Part shown: positions 38,668-47,096 of the stretch, one piece after another
Layout: each line of letters opens with the position of its first letter
How positions within the stretch are numbered: position 1 is the stretch's first letter
Source: Campylobacter sp.
GTDB taxonomy: Bacteria; Campylobacterota; Campylobacteria; Campylobacterales; Campylobacteraceae
Reading direction: 5' to 3'
Length of the DNA: 64,000 nucleotides
Assembly: GCF_020024835.1 (NCBI RefSeq)
Contig: NZ_JAHHTD010000004.1
Coordinates: forward strand, 4,837 to 68,836
Position numbers and translations under genes: made by a program
Notes under the pieces: generated by a model
Database searches by the model: none
Seen by the model: the letters and a program-made list of their open reading frames with translations, nothing else
What the model was told of the DNA's origin: nothing

Positions 38668-39924
38668 ATGGTTGTTTTAGATTTATTTTCAGGTGCTGGT
38701 GGATTATCAGAAGGATTTTTTAGGGCAAATTCCACTTTTGTCGCACATATAGAATCTGATAAACACGCATGTGAAACTTTAAAAACTAGAACCTCATATT
38801 GGAAGCTTAAAAAGAATAATAAGCTAAATATATATTATGATTATCTTTTAAAAAAAATAAGCAAAGAACAATTATGGAAGCTAACTAATACATCGGATTC
38901 AGAAGAAGTTATTTGTAAAGAAATATCCCAACATAATTTTGATAGCCTCGTTTCTAAAATAAAAAATAATTTAAAAAAAACTCAATCTAAAAAAATTGAT
39001 GTAATTATAGGTGGCCCTCCTTGCCAAGCATATTCTATAATAGGTAGAGCTAGAATGAAAAATACTGTAATAAATGATCATAGAAATTATTTGTATAAAT
39101 ACTATGTTAATTTTTTAAGTATTTTTAAACCTAAAATTTTTGTTTTTGAAAATGTTCCTGGTATAAAAAGCGCTGGTAATGGTAAGTATTTTGATGATTT
39201 AAAAGAATCTATAGAAAATATAGGATATTCTATACAAATAAAAGAATTAATTGCATCGGATTTTGGTGTATTGCAAAATAGAAAAAGAATCATTATTGTT
39301 GGTTTTAAAATCAAAAAAGGCAAAAAATATTCCTACCCAATATTTGAAAAAATAGAAAATAAAAAATATTATGTAAAAGATGTTTTATCAGATTTGCCAA
39401 AAATTAATCCTGGGGAAAAAATAGAAGGATTAAATAAATACACAAAAAAAACTAATTCATATTTAAAAATGGCAAATATTAGAGATGCTAATTTTAATAT
39501 TTTAACACAACATGAAACAAGACCACATAATGATAGAGATAGAGAAATTTACAAAGAAGCTATACTAGCATGGAATACAAAACGTGAAAGATTGTGTTAT
39601 AAAAAGTTAGCCTTAACAAGACCGGAACTTATATCTCACAAAAATACAAATTCTTTTACAAATAGATTTAATGTAATTAAAGAAAATACCAATGCTTCTC
39701 ATACAATATTAGCTCACATAGCTATGGATGGACATTATTATATTCATCCAGACATAACTCAACTAAGATCTTTATCCATTAGAGAATCCGCGAGGTTGCA
39801 AAGTTTTCCTGATGATTTTTATTTTGAAGGCCCAAGAACTTCTATTTTTAGACAAATAGGTAATGCAGTTCCACCTAAAATGGCAGAACAAATTGCAAAA
39901 AAAATAAAAGAATTGATTATTTAA
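38668..39924 (+). CDS. DNA cytosine-5 methyltransferase
   Basis: The 418-residue enzyme shows all main C5-MTase motifs in order: motif I DLFSGAGGLSEGF (residues 5-17), motif IV GGPPCQAYS with the catalytic Cys (about 116-124), motif VI FENVPGI, motif VIII QNRKRIIIVG, and motif IX-X LRSLSIRESARLQSFPDDF and RQIGNAVPPKMAEQI. It is therefore expected to be active. The recognition sequence cannot be read from the protein. It follows the partition genes after ~55 bases and converges with the receiver-protein gene (8-base overlap). No restriction endonuclease is recognisable beside it. Confidence 0.92.
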   Translation: MVVLDLFSGAGGLSEGFFRANSTFVAHIESDKHACETLKTRTSYWKLKKNNKLNIYYDYLLKKISKEQLWKLTNTSDSEEVICKEISQHNFDSLVSKIKNNLKKTQSKKIDVIIGGPPCQAYSIIGRARMKNTVINDHRNYLYKYYVNFLSIFKPKIFVFENVPGIKSAGNGKYFDDLKESIENIGYSIQIKELIASDFGVLQNRKRIIIVGFKIKKGKKYSYPIFEKIENKKYYVKDVLSDLPKINPGEKIEGLNKYTKKTNSYLKMANIRDANFNILTQHETRPHNDRDREIYKEAILAWNTKRERLCYKKLALTRPELISHKNTNSFTNRFNVIKENTNASHTILAHIAMDGHYYIHPDITQLRSLSIRESARLQSFPDDFYFEGPRTSIFRQIGNAVPPKMAEQIAKKIKELII

Positions 39925-40936
39925 GTTCTTCAATAATTTCAGGACTTCCTTGTCTTGCATAGTATCTAGAAAATTTTGCAATTATATCTTTTAAAAAAGG
40001 ATAAGATATTGAGGCTACTCTAACATAATCAGAAATTTCTTCTTTTTTTACTGATATTAAACCTTGAAAACATATACTAGGTTTTAAAATTTCTTTATCT
40101 TTATTGTCAACTTCAAATATTTTTGCAAAGTTTTTAATAGGATAAAAACGTTCTGGTATCATTTTCTTATTATTGTCGTTGTAATTTATTATTCTTGCTA
40201 AAATATAATAATCGTTTTTATCATTTACTATATCACAAGATGGAGTTAAAATAATAAAAAAATCATCATTCTTTTTTACAATATCACCGGTATGATGTTT
40301 ATCTTTAATAAAAGGATAAATATACATTTCACCTGGATGATATTTATTAAAATATTTTTCACCAGAATTATTAACATATAATTTTTCATTTAAACAAGCT
40401 GTAGTATGTCTTAATAAAATAAGATCAATCTCATCAATAGCGTATTGCTCCCAATATGGAAGATTTTTACTCATATGGTCCCAGAAAAATTTTACTATCT
40501 GCCGTTCTAAAAAACCATTGTTTTTTGAAAAAAAACGGACCAACTTAGATTGCATTTGTTTTTTTATTTCATCAAGTAAACTCATATCATCTCTATTTAA
40601 CACTTTAACCATTGGTCTTATCAGCTCACTATCAAAATCAGCAGGTTTACCTGTTGCAATAAATATTGGAATACTATAACGCTCTAAAATATATTTTGTT
40701 ATATCCTCACCATTAGATTCGCTTCCCAAATCTAAATCAATTACTGCAATATCAATTCTAATTTCATCTAATATATCTAGTGCTTTTTCATATGTAAGTG
40801 CTTTATATGCTTTATATTGCATTGATTCTTCTTGCAAACTATCATTTTCTACTTTAATACCTTCTTCATAACTATCAAGAGTTTCTTGATTATCATCAAC
40901 GAAAAGAATTCTTATAGTTTTAACTTGTTCATTCAT
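39917..40936 (-). CDS. Receiver-domain protein with unknown C-terminal domain, partner of the dual-GHKL kinase
   Basis: I place the start at ATG 40936, overlapping the kinase stop by eight bases, with AAGGA upstream. This gives 339 residues. Residues 7-~125 form a response-regulator receiver: acidic pair D14/D15 in ILFVDDNQE, phosphoacceptor in AVIDLDLGSESNGED (D67 or D69), Thr in FIATGK (about 95). The C-terminal ~210 residues have no helix-turn-helix I can see. They contain FWDHMSKNLPYWEQY and a strand motif FFIILTPSCDIVND. This half is presumably the effector; I cannot assign it a known activity. Confidence 0.8.
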   Translation of the reverse strand: MNEQVKTIRILFVDDNQETLDSYEEGIKVENDSLQEESMQYKAYKALTYEKALDILDEIRIDIAVIDLDLGSESNGEDITKYILERYSIPIFIATGKPADFDSELIRPMVKVLNRDDMSLLDEIKKQMQSKLVRFFSKNNGFLERQIVKFFWDHMSKNLPYWEQYAIDEIDLILLRHTTACLNEKLYVNNSGEKYFNKYHPGEMYIYPFIKDKHHTGDIVKKNDDFFIILTPSCDIVNDKNDYYILARIINYNDNNKKMIPERFYPIKNFAKIFEVDNKDKEILKPSICFQGLISVKKEEISDYVRVASISYPFLKDIIAKFSRYYARQGSPEIIEELK

Positions 40937-43127
40937 TCTGAGTATCCTTAAAACATATTTTAAAATAAACCCCTTCATCGGCTCTTATATATTTTATTTC
41001 TCCATCATTCCTACTTACAGCTTGTCCTACTATAGTTAATCCTATACCAGTTCCACCTTCTGGTTTTGTACTAAAACCGGGGTCAAATATTAAATTAACA
41101 TGTTCTTTTTTTACTCCCATACCATTGTCTTTATAATCAATATAGAAATAATTATTATCCCTATAAATAGAAATAGTAATTTTCTTTTGTATTTGTTTAG
41201 TTGTTTGAAACCAATATAAAGAATTTTCTATCAGATTAGAATATATAATATATAAATCTTCATCTCTTCCGTAAATAAATAGTTCTTTATTTTTACATTG
41301 AATCTCAAAATCTATATTTTCTCTTTTTAAAATTTCTTTAAATAACTTATAATTATTTAAAGCATTTTGATAAAGATTAACTTCTTTTCTTCTACTCAAC
41401 CTTGTAATCATTAAAGGATCTAAACGCTTAAACAAATTAGATAATTTTTCAAGTTGAGATAAGCTATCTTCATTATATTTTTTTATATCTTGCCCTATAT
41501 TTTCATTTTTAGTTTTTATAAAATTTTGTAAAGATTTTTTTAGATTATTAAGTTTAAGTCCTATAATTTGCATAGGCTTTCTTCCCTCATGAAGCACATA
41601 CAAAACTAGCTTTCCAAGAGCAGCATGAGCTTCATACATAGCTAAAACTTCTTCTATGTTTTTCAAACCATTATTTTTTTTAATCTCTTCTTGTTTTAAT
41701 TCAAATTGAACTTTTTCAATAATATGCGTATCTATATTTGCCTTATGGAGAATAACACTTATTTTATTATTGACATCATCAAAACTAAAAACATCTCGTA
41801 TGGTATCTTTAATATTATTTGCAACTACTCTTCCTCTTTTAGTGTTTTTCCTAAATTCATATCTCCTACTTTCAACTTCACTTAAAACCTTTAAAAGTAT
41901 CTTCTTTAAATTATCATAATTTTTATTTTCTTTTAAACCTTCTCTATCACTTTTCTCGATTAAATTAGACTTATTTTCTGATTCAATATTCACAAAACCA
42001 GCAACTTGATTAGTGCTAATAGACATTGTTGGATTATTAACTCTTCTTGCATTTAAACCAAGCCAATCAAAATCATGATCTCCATAAGGTCTTATTCTAA
42101 ACAAATTCCTATAAATACCTATACCACTAAGATCTTTAATTAGGCTTTTAAATTCACTTTTACCAAGTTTTTCTTCTTTATCCTTCTGTTTATTTACAAA
42201 ATTTTGTATGACATCAGAATCAAGATCAAATACCCTTAAATCAATTTCTATATTACCGCAAATATTTTTAATATCATCAGGCAACTCGAATTCTATTTTT
42301 TCATTAGAATTTTCAAAATTTTTATTTTCATAAAATAAAAGACATTTTCCACTAGAACTTATTTTTCCTTTAATTCTATAATCATAAGAATCAAGTAGTG
42401 GGAATGACTCAATTTTCTCGTTTTGATCTTTTATTTTAAATTTTTCTAAACCATTAGTTGAAAATCTTATTTCAAAAGTTTCATTACTTTTATTTGTGGG
42501 AACTAAAAGTTTTCTTAATTCCTTAAATAGCAAATCGTTTTGAACTTTATTCCAATTTATTTTATCTTGATATTGTTGATTAATTTCATCATAATAAACT
42601 TCAACACTAGAATATATTTCAATTTTAGTACCACTTTTTAAATTTGTTCTATTACATTCATAGGGAATATTAATTTCATCAAGAAACTTACCATCATCAA
42701 ACTGTTTCCAATCAATTTCTATTATAGAAGTCATACTATTTAAATCAGTTGTTGTAATTCTCAAAAAGTTACCTAATATCGCAGAAGCATATCTACCTAT
42801 ACCTTTTTTACCTTGAACAACTCTTTTCTTTTTAAAAGAATACTGCTTATTAACTTTATAAGATGTAGCTGGAACCATCCAAGTATTTTTAATAGTTTCA
42901 AGAGACATTCCCTCTCCATCATCTTCAATAGTAAATTTTAAAAATTCTTGCTTTTTATCATACACATATTCATTAGTTAATTCTATAGAAATTGTAACTA
43001 TTTCAGAATCAGCATCATAACTATTTTTAATTAATTCTACTACAGCAGCATATGGATTTTTAATTAAATCCTCTCCAATTGTTTTAATAAGTCTAGCTTC
43101 AGGTCTAATTTTTAATTCTTTTTTCAT
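40929..43127 (-). CDS. Dual-GHKL protein: MORC/HSP90-like ATPase fused to histidine kinase core
   Basis: The 732-residue protein has two ATPase units. Residues 1-~200 are HSP90/MutL/MORC-like: AAVVELIKNSYDAD (28-40, Mg-binding Asn35), TIEDDGEGMS (66-75) and KKGIGRYASA (107-116). A middle region carries FRIRPYGDHDFDWLGLNARR (343-362) as in prokaryotic MORC-like proteins. A histidine-kinase core follows: H-box LHEGRKPMQ with phosphoacceptor His513, N-box SNLIENSLYWF (630-640), DNGMG (667-671) and GGTGIGLTIV (691-700). There are no membrane segments, so it is cytoplasmic. It forms an operon with the receiver gene and converges on a cytosine methyltransferase. Confidence 0.85.
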   Translation of the reverse strand: MKKELKIRPEARLIKTIGEDLIKNPYAAVVELIKNSYDADSEIVTISIELTNEYVYDKKQEFLKFTIEDDGEGMSLETIKNTWMVPATSYKVNKQYSFKKKRVVQGKKGIGRYASAILGNFLRITTTDLNSMTSIIEIDWKQFDDGKFLDEINIPYECNRTNLKSGTKIEIYSSVEVYYDEINQQYQDKINWNKVQNDLLFKELRKLLVPTNKSNETFEIRFSTNGLEKFKIKDQNEKIESFPLLDSYDYRIKGKISSSGKCLLFYENKNFENSNEKIEFELPDDIKNICGNIEIDLRVFDLDSDVIQNFVNKQKDKEEKLGKSEFKSLIKDLSGIGIYRNLFRIRPYGDHDFDWLGLNARRVNNPTMSISTNQVAGFVNIESENKSNLIEKSDREGLKENKNYDNLKKILLKVLSEVESRRYEFRKNTKRGRVVANNIKDTIRDVFSFDDVNNKISVILHKANIDTHIIEKVQFELKQEEIKKNNGLKNIEEVLAMYEAHAALGKLVLYVLHEGRKPMQIIGLKLNNLKKSLQNFIKTKNENIGQDIKKYNEDSLSQLEKLSNLFKRLDPLMITRLSRRKEVNLYQNALNNYKLFKEILKRENIDFEIQCKNKELFIYGRDEDLYIIYSNLIENSLYWFQTTKQIQKKITISIYRDNNYFYIDYKDNGMGVKKEHVNLIFDPGFSTKPEGGTGIGLTIVGQAVSRNDGEIKYIRADEGVYFKICFKDTQNE

Positions 43128-43242
43128 ATTAAGTAAACCAATATTTTATAAATAAATAAGATTACATATTATACCACGACTAAAAAATTATTTATTAAAA
43201 TTTTAATAAATTAATCATCATAATTTTTAAATTGAATAAATT

Positions 43243-43806
43243 TCAAAAACAATTAAAATTAATATAGTTGCTTTCTATCAATTTTACCTTTTTCAAATAT
43301 CCATGTTTTAAATCTTTTTGAAGTTTATTAGTGTATTCTTGAATAATTTTTATATTTTTTTCACTAAGCAAGGAAATAGCATTTGTGCTTCTATCAAATT
43401 TAACTTCTTCCATATTACAGTCTTTAATGTATTTATTAACATTAATTTTTCTGTTGGCATAAAACCCTTTTGGTATATCTTTGATTTTGTTTGTATTTAA
43501 AAACAAATATTCAAATTTTTTAAATTGCTCAATATCTTCTGAATCCTTTAAAATTTTTTTAACTTCTTGATTCATAGCATTAAGCCCTTCTCTGTTTTGA
43601 GAATTCACCAAAAATCCATCCACATTCATCGTAACTTTTTCTGTTTCCATTGACAAAATTTCTTTTTTCTCAAAACCTAATTTTCTTAACTCACCATAAA
43701 AAATAGATGGATTGGACTTTTGTATTTTTTCTAAAGAATATTCTAAAGATCTTGTTTCTCTTTCCATCTCATCTTGATTTAAATTAGAATCTTTAACCAA
43801 TTTCAT
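43243..43806 (-). CDS. Hypothetical 187-residue helical protein downstream of the broken relaxase
   Basis: I do not recognise it. It is charged and mostly helical (NQDEMERETRSLEYSLEKIQ near the N-terminus) with no membrane segment and few Cys. It follows the relaxase remnant on the same strand and could be part of the old mobilisation region. No strong RBS is visible before the chosen ATG. Confidence 0.4.
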   Translation of the reverse strand: MKLVKDSNLNQDEMERETRSLEYSLEKIQKSNPSIFYGELRKLGFEKKEILSMETEKVTMNVDGFLVNSQNREGLNAMNQEVKKILKDSEDIEQFKKFEYLFLNTNKIKDIPKGFYANRKINVNKYIKDCNMEEVKFDRSTNAISLLSEKNIKIIQEYTNKLQKDLKHGYLKKVKLIESNYINFNCF

Positions 43807-43872
43807 TTGAGTTTTTATAATATCAATTAATAATTTCTTAGTTTTTGAAATATTTTTTCTATTATTATTCTC

Positions 43873-44810
43873 CTAGTGAATTTCTTGCATTCTTTTATCA
43901 ACAAAACTCACATTTAAATTAAACTCATTGGCGATGTCTAAAACATTTTTTTTAAAACTATCTTCTCCTGTGATATTAAGCTTATTCCCAAATCTTTCAA
44001 TTGCCATAAGTAAAGAATTTAAAAGAAATTCTTTATCATCTTTGCCATTTTGGATTAAAGATACTTTCAACATATCTCCTTTATCTATAGCTTTATTAAA
44101 GCCATTTTTATATACAGGATAGCCTTCCTTTGTTATAAAATCTACATTATCAAAGATCTTAGCTTTTTCCTCCATTGAAGATAGCGTGTTTTCATTTTCA
44201 TTAATTTTTATTTTAGATCTTCTCAAGGCTTTAACCACTTCTTCATTCCCCATCATAGCCTCTTTAATTAAAAAATCTCGATAAGACACTCTTTTATATT
44301 TTTGATAAAGCTCTTTTTGTTTATTTTTAAAAATCATTCTTTGATTTTTAACATGTGAAAAAGCACTTTTATTAAATTTCATAGAAGGTATTGAAGTTTT
44401 AAATTCATTGTGTCTAATCTTTAACATTCTAAGTTCTTTGTCAAGCTTGGATTTTTTCTCATTTTCAATTCTTAAATACTTCTCCCATAATGCCTTAGAA
44501 GTTTCTTTATTAGGGCGTTGGTATTGTTCTTTTATTTTTTCTTTTTCTCCATTAATATTTTGAACATTTTCTTTCATTTGTGGTATTTAATTGTTGAGTA
44601 TTAATTATTTCAGCAATATTATCATCTTGATTATCAAAAGAACAATTTGTAAAAAAATATGCTTTCACTTTATCCATTTGATTTTTTTTATCAAGCATAT
44701 AATCTACCAAAACTTTTACATGATTATTATCTTTATCTAAAATATAGTCTGATAGCTTTTTAAAACTAGATTTACTTTGTTTTTTTTGATGGTATTTTCT
44801 TAACTATCAT
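43873..44810 (-). pseudogene. Relaxase (MobA-type) gene with frameshift and internal deletion
   Basis: From the ATG at 44810 the frame reads MIVKKIPSKK, then shifts at a run of eight A. In the shifted frame SSFKKLSDYILDKDN ... AYFFTNCSFDNQDDNIAEIINTQQLNTTN continues. MIxKKIP, TNC and the IxxTQxLN stretch are how MOBP-type relaxases begin. The catalytic middle (Tyr/HUH region) is missing. Another frame, 44577-43873, resumes with ~234 residues whose end (GEDSFKKNVLDIANEFNLNVSFVD) resembles the C-terminal LPD7 segment of relaxases. The gene cannot make a working relaxase. Confidence 0.65.
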
Positions 44811-45040
44811 TTTATAATCTCTCTAACTTTTTGCTTTAACAATTCTTGTAAATCTAAAATTTGATCTACAATATCATCTATATCCTGATAAGATTTTGTT
44901 TTAGAAAAAGATGTTTTTTGTTCTTCATTATTCACTAACCAATATCTTGAAAGTGTTAAACCATGATTTTAAGCTTTTTCAACTAAAAAGCTATATTCTT
45001 CAAAAGTCAATCTAATATTTACTTGTTTTGTCTTTTTCAT
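44807..45040 (-). pseudogene. MobC/TraJ-like relaxosome accessory gene with an in-frame stop
   Basis: ATG at 45040 gives MKKTKQVNIRLTFEEYSFLVEKA, then a TAA (44969-44971), then NHGLTLSRYWLVNNEEQKT and a helical tail to 44807. Reading through the stop gives 77 codons of a ribbon-helix-helix protein like those that bind oriT with relaxases. Its stop overlaps the relaxase ATG (ATGA), the usual mobC-mobA order. The single point stop suggests recent inactivation, if it is not a sequencing error. Confidence 0.65.
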
Positions 45041-45177
45041 TTTGATGTCCTATTTTAGAGCTTTAGCGATAAAATTTTGCTTTTGTATAGCAAAGGAAAA
45101 TAATTAAAAAATGTGAAGCTAAAATTGAATTTTATTCAAACTTAAATTATTTAAAAAAAGAATTTAAAAATGGTTGC

Positions 45178-45420
45178 GTGGTATCTAAATTTCTTTATAA
45201 TAAAGCATTAAAAGAAAAAAACTTTAAAATGACTTATGTGCAATTTAACAAATATTTCAATGAAATCTTTAAAAATAAAATTGATAAAAAAGAAACAATA
45301 CAAGAAAATAATCAATTTCTAACTTTAGAAAACAAAGAACCTATTAAACTAAAAATTAACACAAAATCAAAAAAGATGATTTGTTATAAAAATAACAATT
45401 TAAGGATTAAAAATCTTTAA
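45178..45420 (+). CDS. Hypothetical plasmid-type small protein, start uncertain
   Basis: The frame from the GTG at 45178 gives 80 residues (VSKFLYNKALKEKNFKMTYVQFNKYFNEIF). The same frame is open back to ~45096 (CEAKIEFYSNLNYLKKEFKNG) without a standard start codon. The latter looks like genuine coding sequence, so the gene has probably lost its start. The family resembles short proteins encoded divergently from mobC on small Campylobacter plasmids, but I cannot name it. Confidence 0.4.
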   Translation: MVSKFLYNKALKEKNFKMTYVQFNKYFNEIFKNKIDKKETIQENNQFLTLENKEPIKLKINTKSKKMICYKNNNLRIKNL

Positions 45421-45451
45421 ACAATTGAAATCCTATATAATCATTACTTTA

Positions 45452-45514
45452 ATAATGGGTGCGGGGTGTGCAGTCGCCTAAAGCGACAAACGAAACTTGA
45501 CCCCGCCCTATTAT
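45452..45514. other. GC-rich nested dyad (candidate oriT or structured RNA)
   Basis: An outer stem pairs ATAATGGGTGCGGGGT (45452-45467) with ACCCCGCCCTATTAT (45500-45514) with one bulge. Inside is a hairpin GTCGC-CTAAA-GCGAC (45473-45487). It is a GC-rich patch within very AT-rich DNA and lies beside the mob genes. This is the place where an origin of transfer is expected, but I do not recognise a nic consensus. Confidence 0.5.
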
Positions 45515-45523
45515 GGTAAGAAT

Positions 45524-45575
45524 AAGAGACGCTTAGTCTCTTTAAATTTTGCAAATGAGCGTTAGCGAAATTTGC
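45524..45575. repeat. Two further hairpins next to the GC-rich dyad
   Basis: AAGAGAC-GCTTA-GTCTCTT occupies 45524-45542. GCAAAT...ATTTGC (45551-45556 with 45570-45575) encloses GAGCGTTAGCGA. Together with the preceding dyad there are three stem-loops within 125 bases, each with a CG-N(1-2)-TA-type loop. Confidence 0.55.
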
Positions 45576-45839
45576 TGTATAAAAAAATTTATTTTCAAGA
45601 ATAGATAAAGAAGGAAAAGACTTGTAAAAAACACTCTCAAACACTTATAAAATAGTTATTTATTATGGTTTTTGATTTTCTCATCAGTAGGAAAAACTAC
45701 TCATGAATAGGAAGATTATTTTTAGAAAAATTTATATTTCCAAATAAATTGGGAAAAAAATTATTTTTTATTTAAATATGTATCATTCTTTGGGAAAAAA
45801 TGATATGATACTTTAATTTAGAACTAAAAAAGGTTAAAA
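45576..45839. promoter_or_regulatory. Upstream region of the RepL-like initiator
   Basis: This ~265-base region carries a repeated TAGGAA element (45687-45711) and a dyad, GTATCATT...AATGATATGATAC (45780-45811), immediately before the initiator gene. It fits an operator or replication-origin region. A GTG start with AAAGG upstream follows. Confidence 0.4.
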
Positions 45840-46673
45840 GTGAGAAAAATAATAGATTTAGAAAACAAGCCAGTAACTAGATTATATAGTAAAGTTAAAG
45901 AGAGAGTTGATAATAATACAGGAGAAGTTACTACTATTGTAAGTTCTTTTTTGCAAAAAGAAAAAACTAAAGATGATTTTATTAAGCTTTTTGTAGAAAA
46001 TATCAATTATATTACCGACAATCTTTCTAATTCTGCTTTAAGAGTAGTGTTAATGATGTTTAAAAATTTAAATTATCAAAATATTTTTAATTATAATAGT
46101 GATTTTGTATCTTATTTTACAAATAAAAAAATTTTAGGAAAATCTAGTGTTTATCGTGCGATTAAAGAACTTGAGGATAAAAATGTAATTTTTAAAATTA
46201 CAAAAGAGCAACAAGAAGAATATGATATTATAAGTTCAAATTCATATATTATGAATCCACAAATCATTGGAAAAGGTTCTTTTAGAGATTTAAAAAGACT
46301 AAGACAAACAATAATAAAAGAATTTGATTTTGAAAAATTAGAAATGATACAAAAAGTAGAAGTAGAAGGTGAATATGAAGGATTAGAAGAAGTCAAGAAG
46401 AATCCTGAAAATTATTATATCAAAGATATTAAACAAATTTCTTCTCCTAATGCCATAGAAAATCAAATTATTATATCCAAGAAAGAATCTGAAGTAGATA
46501 ATCAAGCTTTAATTACAAATAATACGCAACCTTCTTTGTTTGATAATAAAGAAGATTTGGGCGATTTTTGGAATATGTGTGGTGCTTTAACAGGTGCATA
46601 TCATCCTACAAAATCAGCTAAAGAACTAAAAAGAGAAAAGCTAGATAAAGATTTAGAAGAAGGTAGAATATGA
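45840..46673 (+). CDS. RepL-like plasmid replication initiator
   Basis: A 277-residue protein starting at GTG (MRKIIDLENKPVTRLYSKV). The segment VDNNTGEVTTIVSSFLQKEKTKDDFIKLFVENINYI, then KKILGKSSVYRAIKELEDKNVIFK (a winged-helix recognition region), resembles the RepL family (PF05732) of plasmid initiators known in Firmicutes and Campylobacter. The C-terminal ~90 residues are low-complexity and acidic. Its presence in the chromosome with parA, mob and trb genes argues that the island was once a plasmid. Its last four bases overlap the PIN-protein start. Confidence 0.7.
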   Translation: MRKIIDLENKPVTRLYSKVKERVDNNTGEVTTIVSSFLQKEKTKDDFIKLFVENINYITDNLSNSALRVVLMMFKNLNYQNIFNYNSDFVSYFTNKKILGKSSVYRAIKELEDKNVIFKITKEQQEEYDIISSNSYIMNPQIIGKGSFRDLKRLRQTIIKEFDFEKLEMIQKVEVEGEYEGLEEVKKNPENYYIKDIKQISSPNAIENQIIISKKESEVDNQALITNNTQPSLFDNKEDLGDFWNMCGALTGAYHPTKSAKELKREKLDKDLEEGRI

Positions 46674-47089
46674 AAAAAGTATTTTTAGATACAAATATAT
46701 TGTTAGATTATTTTAATATTCAAAGAGCTTATCATAATGAAGCTAAACAACTAATATATTTTTTACTTACACATAATATTCAAATAGTTTTTTCTGAAGA
46801 TATGATTTCTACTATTGCATATATATTAAAAAAAGCTGATATAAATATGGTTCAATTTTATAATCATATAAGCAAAATAACTCTTGATCCAAAAGTATTA
46901 ATTTGTTCTTTCTCTGGCTCAGTAATTAGAAGTGCTTGTCAAATGTGTCAATCTGATAATGATGATTTTGAAGACTATTTGCAATATTTTTCTGCCGAAA
47001 AAGAGGGGTGTTGTGCTATTTATACTATGGATAAAAAATTTCCAAATTTAAAAATACCTATAAAAAGATATGGTGAGATTAATATTTAA
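46670..47089 (+). CDS. PIN-domain protein (putative RNase toxin)
   Basis: The 139-residue protein opens KKVFLDTNILLDYFN, the PIN motif with the first catalytic Asp. Later acidic residues lie at FSEDMI, NDDFEDYLQ and YTMDKKFPNL, filling the usual four-acid active site. PIN proteins are mostly VapC-type RNase toxins. No separate antitoxin gene lies upstream; the preceding gene is the RepL-like initiator, with a 4-base overlap. It may work alone or be coupled to the initiator. Confidence 0.75.
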   Translation: MKKVFLDTNILLDYFNIQRAYHNEAKQLIYFLLTHNIQIVFSEDMISTIAYILKKADINMVQFYNHISKITLDPKVLICSFSGSVIRSACQMCQSDNDDFEDYLQYFSAEKEGCCAIYTMDKKFPNLKIPIKRYGEINI

Positions 47090-47096
47090 AACTTCA

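Noticed and set aside
38668..43127. Classical type II restriction-modification system
   Set aside because: The methyltransferase is complete, but no gene next to it shows a recognisable restriction-endonuclease motif; the neighbours are a kinase-like ATPase and a receiver protein.
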